This document shows, piece after piece, positions 46,957 through 54,681 of a stretch of DNA of 64,000 nt (position 1 is its first letter; every line of letters starts with the position of its first letter). Both the position numbers and the translations under genes were made by a program. The stretch is taken from positions 1 to 64,000 of the forward strand of contig CACZZF010000015.1 in assembly GCA_902785575.1 (NCBI GenBank), read 5' to 3'. The DNA comes from an uncultured Bacteroidia bacterium (GTDB lineage Bacteria > Bacteroidota > Bacteroidia > Bacteroidales > UBA932). Below the pieces are notes generated by a model that was given only the letters and a program-made list of their open reading frames with translations, did no database searches and was not told the DNA's origin.

Positions 46957-48402
46957 GTGGGAGAGAGAACATATATAGCTATTGACCTTAAATCATTCTA
47001 CGCGTCTGTGGAATGCGCTGAGCGCGACCTTGACCCGCTCACGACGAATCTGGTAGTGGCTGACTCATCCCGCACCGACAAGACCATCTGCCTGGCGGTC
47101 TCTCCTTCCTTGAAGGCTTATGGCATCTCAGGGCGGCCAAGGCTTTTCGAGGTTAAGCAGCGGGTCTCCCGGATCAATGAGGACCGGCGAAGGGCCGCTC
47201 CAGGCCGCAGGCTTTCCGGGAAATCAACCGATGATCCACTGCTGCGCTCGAATCCGTCTCTGGCCCTGGACTTCATTGTGGCGACCCCTCGCATGGCTCT
47301 CTACATGGAAGTCAGCAGCAGGATTTACGCGGTCTATCTCAAATACATAGCTCCTGAGGACATACATGTCTATTCCATAGACGAGGTGTTCATAGACGCC
47401 ACAGACTATCTGGTTACATATTCTTGTTCCGCACATGACCTCGCCATGCGGATGATCCGGGATGTGTTGGCCACAACCGGAATCACCGCCACGGCCGGAA
47501 TAGGAACCAACTTGTATTTGGCTAAGGTCGCGATGGACATTGTCGCGAAACACACCGAGCCGGACAAGGATGGAGTCAGGGTGGCATCCCTCGATGAGAT
47601 TTCTTACCGTCGACTTCTATGGGACCACACTCCCCTGACTGATTTCTGGCGGGTGGGACATGGGATCTCCGCAAGGCTTGAAGCGGCTGGCATACACACT
47701 ATGGGCGAACTGGCCAGGAACTCACTTGACCCCGCCTGGGAAGCATTCCTTTACAAGACTTTCGGAGTCAACGCCGAGCTCCTGATAGACCACGCATGGG
47801 GATGGGAGCCTTGCACAATGGCTCATATAAAAGCCTTCAGGCCATCTTCAAACAGCCTTGGATCAGGGCAGGTCTTGATGGAGCCATATTCATTCGAGAA
47901 GGCCAGGGTAGTTGTGGGCGAAATGATAGACTCCCTTGTCATGGACCTGGTCGAGAAGCGGCTGGTTACTGACCAGATAGTCTTGAGCGTCAATTATGAG
48001 CATCAGGATGACCGACCGGACGGCACGAATCTGGTCCGTGACTGGTACGGCCGCACCGTGCCCAAACCGGCACACGGCTCAGTTAATCTCGGACGGAAGA
48101 CATCTTCCACCCACATCATATCAGAGGCGGCTCTAGGCCTTTATGACAGGATTGTCAACCCTAAGCTTCAAGTCCGCCGCCTTGGTGTGGTTGCGATGAA
48201 TGTGACGGACGAAGATAGTGAGGCTGAGCAACTTGAGCTCTTCGATGATTCCTTTGACAAGGAAAAGGAACGCCGGCAGCAGGAGGCCATTCTCCAGATC
48301 CGCCGGAAGTTCGGAAAGAACGCCATCCTTAAAGGGATGAACTTCGAGGATGGAGCGACTGCCAAAGAACGTAATATGCAGATTGGAGGGCACAAGGCAT
48401 GA
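46957..48402 (+). CDS. Y-family DNA polymerase (UvrX/DinB-like)
   Basis: A 481-residue protein. The start is a GTG (GTG GGA GAG AGA) because an ATG just upstream is out of frame. The palm motifs are IAIDLKSFYASVEC at the N-terminus and YSIDEVFID near 140, with the metal-binding Asp/Glu residues. The little-finger domain follows (~240-400), with GRKTSSTHII. It resembles the UvrX/ImpB-type lesion-bypass polymerases often paired with a YolD-like protein. The C-terminal ~60 residues have a QLELFDDS-like segment, close to a clamp-binding motif. The next gene overlaps by four bases. Confidence 0.92.
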   Translation: MGERTYIAIDLKSFYASVECAERDLDPLTTNLVVADSSRTDKTICLAVSPSLKAYGISGRPRLFEVKQRVSRINEDRRRAAPGRRLSGKSTDDPLLRSNPSLALDFIVATPRMALYMEVSSRIYAVYLKYIAPEDIHVYSIDEVFIDATDYLVTYSCSAHDLAMRMIRDVLATTGITATAGIGTNLYLAKVAMDIVAKHTEPDKDGVRVASLDEISYRRLLWDHTPLTDFWRVGHGISARLEAAGIHTMGELARNSLDPAWEAFLYKTFGVNAELLIDHAWGWEPCTMAHIKAFRPSSNSLGSGQVLMEPYSFEKARVVVGEMIDSLVMDLVEKRLVTDQIVLSVNYEHQDDRPDGTNLVRDWYGRTVPKPAHGSVNLGRKTSSTHIISEAALGLYDRIVNPKLQVRRLGVVAMNVTDEDSEAEQLELFDDSFDKEKERRQQEAILQIRRKFGKNAILKGMNFEDGATAKERNMQIGGHKA

Positions 48403-48602
48403 CGGGCAAATACGACGACATTATAAACCTTCCCCATCCAACCTCGAAAAGGTACCCCAGGATGCCTTTGGCTGAACGCGCGGCACAGTTCTCACCATTC
48501 GCCGCTCTCACAGGCTATGACTCGGTTATCGCCGAGACAGCCCGCAAGGTCGAGCAATCATTCCAGCCTCTGGAATCAGATGGGGAATATTACGAAGACT
48601 AG
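48399..48602 (+). CDS. YolD-like small protein, partner of the Y-family polymerase
   Basis: A 67-residue protein, MTGKYDDIINLPHPTSKRYP at the start, then RMPLAERAAQFSPFAALTGYDSVIAETAR. These elements match the YolD-like family that follows UvrX/DinB-type polymerases in many bacteria. It starts within the polymerase stop (ATGA overlap), so the pair forms one operon. Its role is thought to be control of the polymerase. The 3' end overlaps the convergent CPBP gene by 27 bases. Confidence 0.87.
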   Translation: MTGKYDDIINLPHPTSKRYPRMPLAERAAQFSPFAALTGYDSVIAETARKVEQSFQPLESDGEYYED

Positions 48603-49223
48603 GGCGTCCCACAAGGCGTGGCTGACTATCAGAGCCGGAAGAGCCTTGGGACATATCCGGTAGATGAGACCCCAGACCAGTCCGGCCACAAGTGCGGCCA
48701 TCACCAACATGAAATTGAATGACCAGATGTGGACGAGAGCGTAGATACCGGCGGTCAATATGAAAGCCAAATCAGCGCCCCACTTCCTGTCCTGGAACAG
48801 ACGGGACAGCGTCCTCTGGACATAACCCCTCCAGAATAACTCCTCCGCCGGGCCGATCAGGAAAAGCAGCAAGACAGCTATTACAGGGACCGGAAGACCG
48901 GCTTTCATCGAATACACAGCGTCCACCTGCGGCCTGGCGAAATTGAACATCAACGCGGATAGCTTGTCCCCTACCCAGAATATTCCCCAGAGGAGAAATG
49001 CCAGGGCGATGCCACCAAGTAATTGAAACAGAGGTTTTTCAACTTTCAAAAGGGCCTTCCGGTCGGATGTGAAAGCGAGGGTGCACGAGGTCAATATGAC
49101 CGCCGAGACCGACATCACGATCCAAAAGTTGGGCGCACCCCCGGTCCAGGGGCTGAACATGTAGAACCACAGAAGAGCCGCTATGGCTACAGAGAACACC
49201 AGACGGCCGGAATCTGATCTCAT
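48576..49223 (-). CDS. CPBP-family intramembrane metalloprotease
   Basis: A 215-residue protein with about eight hydrophobic segments. The Abi/CPBP signature appears as GPAEELFWRGYVQ, followed by ALVHIWSF and VSHALWD, giving the glutamates and histidines of the presumed active site. The family contains Rce1-like prenyl proteases and bacteriocin-resistance proteins; the substrate is unknown. It overlaps the UbiA gene upstream by four bases. A prenyl-related link between a CPBP protease, the UbiA prenyltransferase and the ICMT-like protein elsewhere is possible but not shown. Confidence 0.87.
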   Translation of the reverse strand: MRSDSGRLVFSVAIAALLWFYMFSPWTGGAPNFWIVMSVSAVILTSCTLAFTSDRKALLKVEKPLFQLLGGIALAFLLWGIFWVGDKLSALMFNFARPQVDAVYSMKAGLPVPVIAVLLLFLIGPAEELFWRGYVQRTLSRLFQDRKWGADLAFILTAGIYALVHIWSFNFMLVMAALVAGLVWGLIYRICPKALPALIVSHALWDALVFVIFPI

Positions 49224-50122
49224 AACATCCTGGAAATGAACAGTCCGGCTGAAAGAAGGACTGAGAAAGCCATCTGCAATTTAGCCGAACCCTGGTCCAA
49301 TCCCTTCAAGGCTTCTATACCTAACTTGTCATAGCCACAAGCTTGCTTGAGGTTCTTCCAAGCCGGAATAGCGGCTACGAGGCAGAGAAGAGCCATAGGG
49401 TGGAGCCTGCCGACAGCCACAGCGCCGATGACGCAAAGGAACGGGATGACCATATAAACGGAATAAAGGATGCTTGAGGCCTTGCCGCCGATCAACATGG
49501 CGAAAGTCTTGATCCCGGCCGCTCCATCAGACACGATGTCAACAGTATTGTTGGCATGAAGGACAGAGACGGTTATAATACCTATGGGCAAGGACAACAC
49601 GAGAGCATCCCAATGGAGGACTCCGGTGACGGCATAAGCGGTGCCGATAACAGGCAATACTCCGAAAATGATGAATATGTCAAGGTCGCCGAGAGCGTGA
49701 TACTTCAAGAATGAATACAATAAGGTGAGCAGCACTCCAACTCCACCTATGATCCATAGAGCCGGGCCGCTCAGAAGGGCTATACTGACTCCGATCAGAA
49801 CACCGACAACGAATAGTATAATGCTGAAATTCAAATACTCTTTCGGCTCAAAGTGATGGAATACAAGATTCGGGACAGCGAAAGCGTTCTCATTGTCCAC
49901 CCCGCTCTTGTGGTCGAACCAGTCGCTAAGCACATTGCCCGCGGAATGGAGGACGACAACGCCCAGAAGGCAAAGGATGAAGACCAGATAAGGCTTGAAT
50001 CCCCCCGGAAGCAGATTCTCACTGAACAGATATGCGAAAGTTGCCAGCACCGGCATTGTGGAGACAGGGAATGACCAATAACGTGTCACCGTGAACCAAT
50101 CCTTGAACGAATGTTTGCTCAT
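49220..50122 (-). CDS. UbiA-family prenyltransferase
   Basis: A 300-residue membrane protein with nine hydrophobic segments. The two Asp-rich substrate motifs are NVLSDWFDHKSGVDN (first) and NNTVDIVSDGAAGIKT (second), as in MenA and UbiA. The first differs from the usual NDxxDxxxD by one position. It would attach an isoprenoid chain to an aromatic or similar acceptor. It has its own promoter box at 50150-50157, so it may be transcribed apart from the steroid-like cluster. MenA for menaquinone synthesis is the main alternative. Confidence 0.88.
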   Translation of the reverse strand: MSKHSFKDWFTVTRYWSFPVSTMPVLATFAYLFSENLLPGGFKPYLVFILCLLGVVVLHSAGNVLSDWFDHKSGVDNENAFAVPNLVFHHFEPKEYLNFSIILFVVGVLIGVSIALLSGPALWIIGGVGVLLTLLYSFLKYHALGDLDIFIIFGVLPVIGTAYAVTGVLHWDALVLSLPIGIITVSVLHANNTVDIVSDGAAGIKTFAMLIGGKASSILYSVYMVIPFLCVIGAVAVGRLHPMALLCLVAAIPAWKNLKQACGYDKLGIEALKGLDQGSAKLQMAFSVLLSAGLFISRML

Positions 50123-50149
50123 ATCTCTTGTGATTCTGTTTTTGTTATG

Positions 50150-50157
50150 CGAATATA
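50150..50157 (-). promoter_or_regulatory. -7 box of the UbiA/CPBP unit
   Basis: On the minus strand TATATTCG lies 28 bases before the ATG at 50122. It sits between the SDR stop and the UbiA start, so it separates the two transcription units. Confidence 0.5.
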
Positions 50158-50169
50158 GCATTTTTTCGG

Positions 50170-50976
50170 CTACAATCCGATGATTCCCGATGTCTTATCC
50201 CATAACATTTTGTCCAGTTCCTGGTCGACAAAACGGCCTGGGATGTCAATAACTCTTTGACCGACAAAATATTTCCCCGACAATTCCGAGAAAAGAGCGG
50301 AAAGAGCCGGCCTCACCCCTTTTTCAGGCGATTTGCAGAAAGGACGGAAAAGGGCGTCAGCAAGCGGATCGAACCACTTCCCCATCGAAATCATATTCGA
50401 GTTGACAATCCCGGGATCAGCCACATTCACCTTCAATAAAGGATTCCTGCGGGCCAGCTCCTGGGAGAAATGAAGGAGAGCGAGTTTAGACTTGGCATAC
50501 GTTCCCAGCCGGGAGAACTCTTTTTCCTCGGGCATCAGTGATTTATCGGAGACTTTGACGAATCGGCAGGTCAAGGAAACAGTGTTCACGACATGAGCCT
50601 CTGGAATCAATAAAGGGAGCAATAGCCTGGTCAGTAAAACCGTACCGAAGTAATTGACAGCGAATGTGTTCTCAAGTCCGTCACCTGTCAGGGAATAGCC
50701 ACGGCTGATCACACCGGCATTGTTCAGCAAGGCTGAGATTCTCTCACCTTCCAAACCTTTGACGAAGTCTCTGACCGACTCCAAAGACGAGAGATCCAAC
50801 TGCCCTATCTCGATCTCAGCATCAGGGATATCCGACATTATTCCTCCCCTCACCGTATCAGCCTTTTCCGGGTTCCTGCATGCCATGACGACATGGTAAC
50901 CTTTTCCGGCGAGATACCTCGTGGCCGCCGCTCCCATGGCTCCGGACGCTCCGGTCACAATGATCCTATCTCTCAT
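50170..50976 (-). CDS. Short-chain dehydrogenase, retinol-dehydrogenase type (SDR 1)
   Basis: A 268-residue SDR. It starts at the ATG at 50976 with MRDRIIVTGASGAMG, a glycine-rich NAD(P)-binding motif; the later motifs are LLNNAGV and the catalytic YAKSK. The sequence style (VVMACRNPEKAD, LLTRLLLPLL) resembles retinol/photoreceptor-type SDRs, which act on hydrophobic alcohols and ketones. Upstream in-frame sequence belongs to the PCMD gene. It overlaps that gene by 11 bases and is the last gene of the reductase cluster. A hydroxysteroid dehydrogenase role is inferred from context. Confidence 0.85.
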   Translation of the reverse strand: MRDRIIVTGASGAMGAAATRYLAGKGYHVVMACRNPEKADTVRGGIMSDIPDAEIEIGQLDLSSLESVRDFVKGLEGERISALLNNAGVISRGYSLTGDGLENTFAVNYFGTVLLTRLLLPLLIPEAHVVNTVSLTCRFVKVSDKSLMPEEKEFSRLGTYAKSKLALLHFSQELARRNPLLKVNVADPGIVNSNMISMGKWFDPLADALFRPFCKSPEKGVRPALSALFSELSGKYFVGQRVIDIPGRFVDQELDKMLWDKTSGIIGL

Positions 50977-51925
50977 ATTCCAACCTGAGATTATCAACCC
51001 ATAAAGTGTTCCCCAAAGCCCCTGTGAAACCGCCCCTGGAGCCGGAGGAAATCTGGAGGACAGCGTGAGTGCATTCCTCCTTCGAGGACGCCCAACCCTC
51101 CTCCCGGATCGGCACGAGTTTGCCACGGCTATTGGCGGCATAAAGAGTGTTCTCTCCAGAAATCAGGCCCATATATGACTTATATCCAGACACTTCCCTG
51201 GCATCCCCATACATTACGGGAATCCGCTTGTTCTGGATCCAATCCGAAGTGCTTGAGCCAATCCTCAGAAAAGCGGTGCCGACACGAAGAGCGTGGATAT
51301 TCCCGTCCTCATCCTCCCAACGTTTCTGAAGAAGAAGCATCACCTGGCAAGGATCCTCCCCTGGAATCTCTGTCTTACGGAATGTAGTGCCTTTGACCAG
51401 TTTGCCAGTCGCCGGCAGAAATGCCTTATAATCAATAATTACCGCTTTAGGACGCCTTATGAAAGGTATTCCCCAATCCATATTGGCATAAGGGTTCTTC
51501 ACTCCAGTAATAGGCTCGAACATCTTGCCCCAATACAAGGCGCCTGTGGCAAGGACCTGGATATCCACCAAACCAGCCACTTTACAAGAAGCATAGACAG
51601 TGGAGAGCTTGGCGCATTTCCCGCTCGGCCCATTGTCCGGCTCAGCGGAAAGGCTTGTCTTGGTCACCCCAGAGACCTTCGCATAGGCATTGGACGATGC
51701 CCAAGGGGTCTTGGAATAATCATAAGGTTTATTCCCGTCGATAGTCTCCTGTGGGCCAAGCACATAGATAGTTTTAACCTCGCCACCGATAATCGCTGAT
51801 TCCTTGATGTGGCGGGTAGTCCACCGCTCGAAATCCCCGAATGGCACAGTCTCAATCCTTTGGGCGGCCAAAGGAATACCGGAGGCTATCAAAAAGGATA
51901 GGACGGCTATTTTAACTTTTCCCAT
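50966..51925 (-). CDS. Secreted PCMD-domain protein
   Basis: A 319-residue protein with a signal peptide (FLIASGIPLAAQ). It resembles the PCMD (putative carbohydrate metabolism) beta-sandwich family: ERWTTRHIKESAIIGG, TKTSLSAEPDNGPSGK, FEPITGVKNPYANMDWGIPF, GNTLWVDNLRLEYE. Such proteins are surface or periplasmic in Bacteroidota and usually sit in glycan-use loci. Its place between two SDR genes of a reductase cluster is unusual; it may bind a hydrophobic or glycosylated substrate, but this is speculation. It overlaps the SDR genes on both sides. Confidence 0.8.
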   Translation of the reverse strand: MGKVKIAVLSFLIASGIPLAAQRIETVPFGDFERWTTRHIKESAIIGGEVKTIYVLGPQETIDGNKPYDYSKTPWASSNAYAKVSGVTKTSLSAEPDNGPSGKCAKLSTVYASCKVAGLVDIQVLATGALYWGKMFEPITGVKNPYANMDWGIPFIRRPKAVIIDYKAFLPATGKLVKGTTFRKTEIPGEDPCQVMLLLQKRWEDEDGNIHALRVGTAFLRIGSSTSDWIQNKRIPVMYGDAREVSGYKSYMGLISGENTLYAANSRGKLVPIREEGWASSKEECTHAVLQISSGSRGGFTGALGNTLWVDNLRLEYER

Positions 51926-52671
51926 ATCCGAGCTTCTAAAGGACCGGGCAATGACGCGATCAGCACCGGCAGATAAACATTCATGATCGAGGGACTGATC
52001 AATCTCCTGCCTTTGAACATGGCCTTCAATGCCCGACGGACAAGCCATTGCGGAGTATGGATCAAACGAACCCGCACTCCGAGCCGTAACCATTTATCTT
52101 TCAGGTTGTAAAGTGGAGTAGCGATAGCGGCGGGACAGACAGTGGTGACGCTGACGCCATAGGGTTTGGTCTCGAAGGATAGAGACTTTCCGAAACTCCT
52201 TAGGTAGGCCTTAGTCGCCGAATAGATAGTGATACCCGGAGTGGGCAGTTTAGCCGCCATTGATGAGACTATGAGGATCCGTCCGCTCCCGCGCTCTTTC
52301 ATCGCCTGAGAGAAAAGTATGCAGAGGCGGGTGACCGTGGTGACATGGAGATTGACCATGGCCTGGATACGGTCCAGGTCTGAGGCCTCAAGCTCTTTGA
52401 AAAAGAACATACCGGCATTGTTGACAAGCACATCCGGCAAGATGTCTTTCCCTTGGCACCAAGCGAACAAATCATCCGCGGCACGAGGTTCCGACAAATC
52501 CTGGAAACGGGTCTGTATCTGGACTTTATATTCACGGACAAGTTCCTCATAAGCCTTGGCCAGATCATCTTCCTTGTTGCTGACGAGCAACAAGTCATAT
52601 CCACGACCAGCCAGCTGGCGAGCGAATTCCAGCCCCATCCCGGAGCTCCCTCCTGTTATTAACGCGACCAT
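51907..52671 (-). CDS. Short-chain dehydrogenase (SDR 2)
   Basis: A 254-residue SDR with all usual motifs: VALITGGSSGMGLEFARQLA, VLVNNAGMF, and the catalytic YSATKAYLRSF, followed by VCPAAIATPL. The C-terminal ~50 residues carry hydrophobic segments (VYLPVLIASLPGPL), as in membrane-associated dehydrogenases. It overlaps both neighbours, the PCMD gene by 19 bases and the OYE gene by 13. In context a 3-beta- or 3-alpha-hydroxysteroid dehydrogenase is a fair guess, but SDR specificity cannot be read from sequence alone. Confidence 0.87.
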   Translation of the reverse strand: MVALITGGSSGMGLEFARQLAGRGYDLLLVSNKEDDLAKAYEELVREYKVQIQTRFQDLSEPRAADDLFAWCQGKDILPDVLVNNAGMFFFKELEASDLDRIQAMVNLHVTTVTRLCILFSQAMKERGSGRILIVSSMAAKLPTPGITIYSATKAYLRSFGKSLSFETKPYGVSVTTVCPAAIATPLYNLKDKWLRLGVRVRLIHTPQWLVRRALKAMFKGRRLISPSIMNVYLPVLIASLPGPLEARIWEKLK

Positions 52672-53903
52672 CTTTCCTCCGCTTTATCAATCTCACGCCT
52701 CAACGCCTTTGGAAGATCTCCGCAACAATGGTTGCAGCGCATCTGGAGGGTATACATCCTCCCGATGCAATAGTTGGAGTGGCGGCATTCGCTCCGCTCC
52801 ACTTCCCCGAGGCGGATCTTATTGACAAAATCCGTATCCCGAATCAATGCCCTGGCCATCTGCAACGCGTCAAAGCCGGAATCCAGGACCTCTTCCATCG
52901 ACGAACGTGAGACCATTCCTCCGACATATACCAAAGGCAACTTGACAGTCTCCCTGAATTCCTTGGCATCCTCCAGGAAATACGCGTCCTTGTACGGCAC
53001 TGTGGGGATTATCATCCTACCGAAAAGCCTTAGGCCAACCTTAAGCCACCAGAATTTCCATGGATTCATATAATGGGCCATGGTCCGAATAGGCATCGCT
53101 CCCCGCATGACCTCCATCGGGGCCTTGCTTACAAAGCCGCCGGATAGCACAATCGCGTGGACACCAAGCCTCTCAAGCTCCTTCGCGACCTCCAGGCACT
53201 CTTCCCTGCCCATGCCCCGCTTGAAGCCGTCATGCATATTCATCTTCACAAGCACGCCCATGTCATCCCCGGCGACCTCCATCACCTTATTGATAACCAT
53301 CCTCATGAATCGCATACGGTTTTCCAAAGAACCCCCGAAACGGTCCTTGCGACGGTTTGTGTAAGGTGATAGGAACTGGCTTATAAGATAACCGTGGCCG
53401 GCGTGGATCTCCACGCAATCGAAGCCCGCCTTCCTGGCAAGTTCCACGGCTTTTCCGAAGTCCTCGACAATGGCTTCTATCTCATCTTCCCTCAGGCCCC
53501 TGACGAAGGTCGGAGAATAGAGGTTAAACCCGCTGGAGGCTCCTACAGGAGTACATCCGCAGGTCGAACGATGGGTCATATTCCCGCAATGGCCGAGTTG
53601 TATGGAGGCCTTCGCCCCTTCGGCATGGATGGCGTCCGTAATGTCTTTCAAGGCCGGCACAATCTCCTCCCGCATCCAAAGCTGGCCATCGAATGAAAGG
53701 CCGCTCCGGCTCACAGAGGCGTATGCCAAAGTGGTCATACCAACCCCTCCCCTGGCCACAGCCACATGATAGTCCTTCAGCTCCTGGGAAGGCTTGTTCC
53801 CATAGGCCATATTCTCGAAGGCCGCAGACCGGATAACCCGGTTCCTAAGCGTGACCGGGCCTATCTTCACTGGGGTGAATATGGGAGATTCAATAGCAGG
53901 CAT
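52659..53903 (-). CDS. Old-yellow-enzyme-family NADH:flavin oxidoreductase
   Basis: A 414-residue FMN TIM-barrel reductase of the OYE family. Signatures include RNRVIRSAAFENMA, IHAEGAKASIQLGHCGN, EIHAGHGYLISQFLSPYTNRR and FGGSLENRMRF. The C-terminus has five cysteines in ECRHSNYCIGRMYTLQMRCNHCC, a possible iron-sulfur site as in the BaiCD/2,4-dienoyl-CoA reductase group, but the long C-terminal FAD/NADH domain of those enzymes is absent. OYE members reduce the C=C of alpha,beta-unsaturated ketones, including steroid and bile-acid delta-4 and delta-1 bonds. Its partner for electrons is unknown. Confidence 0.88.
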   Translation of the reverse strand: MPAIESPIFTPVKIGPVTLRNRVIRSAAFENMAYGNKPSQELKDYHVAVARGGVGMTTLAYASVSRSGLSFDGQLWMREEIVPALKDITDAIHAEGAKASIQLGHCGNMTHRSTCGCTPVGASSGFNLYSPTFVRGLREDEIEAIVEDFGKAVELARKAGFDCVEIHAGHGYLISQFLSPYTNRRKDRFGGSLENRMRFMRMVINKVMEVAGDDMGVLVKMNMHDGFKRGMGREECLEVAKELERLGVHAIVLSGGFVSKAPMEVMRGAMPIRTMAHYMNPWKFWWLKVGLRLFGRMIIPTVPYKDAYFLEDAKEFRETVKLPLVYVGGMVSRSSMEEVLDSGFDALQMARALIRDTDFVNKIRLGEVERSECRHSNYCIGRMYTLQMRCNHCCGDLPKALRREIDKAEERWSR

Positions 53904-53907
53904 AGGG

Positions 53908-54678
53908 TCAGTAGATAAAAGGAATCATTCGCTTAGTCTTTTGAGTGTCAAGTTCTTCCGGGAACTCACGACTATACAGGTCATATATCCTGGCAGCCCT
54001 CGGAGCAAGGTTGGCGAAAGTCCACAACGCGAACACCGCTCCCGCCCATGACCATGTCAAGATAGCGAAGCCAACCCATTCCACGAACTCTCCGAAATAA
54101 TTGGCGCTCGTGACATAGCGGAACATGCCTCCTTTGGGAAGATAATGCGCCGTGTCCCCCGGCTGCCGGAGATTCCTGATGATCGAGTCAGAATGGATAT
54201 TCACAACCATACCGGCAAAGAATATGACCGTTCCGAGGATAAAAGGCAGTCCATGGAGCCACCCCGGTCCATACATCTCCGCCGGGGAGAAATAGAATAT
54301 CCACCCTCCCTGCATGAAGGCGTTTAGAGTGTTGAACAGCGCCCCCATCAAAATGATGCTCAGCGGCATCTTGCTCTTGCCCCTTATCTGTCTCGGGAAT
54401 ATGAACGAACGATGGAAATAATGGATCTCGAATAATAGGAGGAAAACGATCCGGACAATATCAGTCTTGCGTTCCGAGAACCACCAGAGAGCCAGCATAG
54501 CCACGAAAACAGGGGCCTCCATCAGTGTCCAACCGAGTTTGTTGTCCACCGAAGGTCCCCATTTAGGCTGGTAGAATTTACCGTAGCCGGCGTCTACGAA
54601 AAACAAGCAGACGAAGACCACTACGGCTACCACGGCCATCGCCAGGAGGAACAAATTGAACGCTTGGATCGAGATCAT
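53908..54678 (-). CDS. Steroid 5-alpha-reductase-like membrane protein
   Basis: A 256-residue membrane protein with six or seven segments. The C-terminal half carries the SRD5A-family block: NIHSDSIIRNLRQPG, then LPKGGMFRYVTSANYFGEFVEWVG and FANLAPRAARIYDLYSREFPE, which includes the NADPH- and substrate-site residues (Asn, Glu, Tyr, His-like positions). Eukaryotic members reduce the delta-4 bond of 3-oxo-steroids or the alpha-isoprene of polyprenols. It starts four bases from the OYE gene, so reductases of two unrelated folds are co-transcribed. Substrate could be a 3-oxo-delta-4 bile acid/steroid or a polyprenol. Confidence 0.87.
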   Translation of the reverse strand: MISIQAFNLFLLAMAVVAVVVFVCLFFVDAGYGKFYQPKWGPSVDNKLGWTLMEAPVFVAMLALWWFSERKTDIVRIVFLLLFEIHYFHRSFIFPRQIRGKSKMPLSIILMGALFNTLNAFMQGGWIFYFSPAEMYGPGWLHGLPFILGTVIFFAGMVVNIHSDSIIRNLRQPGDTAHYLPKGGMFRYVTSANYFGEFVEWVGFAILTWSWAGAVFALWTFANLAPRAARIYDLYSREFPEELDTQKTKRMIPFIY

Positions 54679-54681
54679 CGG

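Noticed and set aside
46061..46972. Long minus-strand frame opposite the TIM-barrel gene
   Set aside because: The plus strand encodes a clear AP-endonuclease-2-type barrel with lipobox and promoter. The antisense frame has no recognisable family and reflects codon composition.
49220..50122. UbiA prenyltransferase as a member of the steroid-like cluster
   Set aside because: A promoter-like box at 50150-50157 separates it from the SDR gene, so I treat it as a neighbour, not a proven member.
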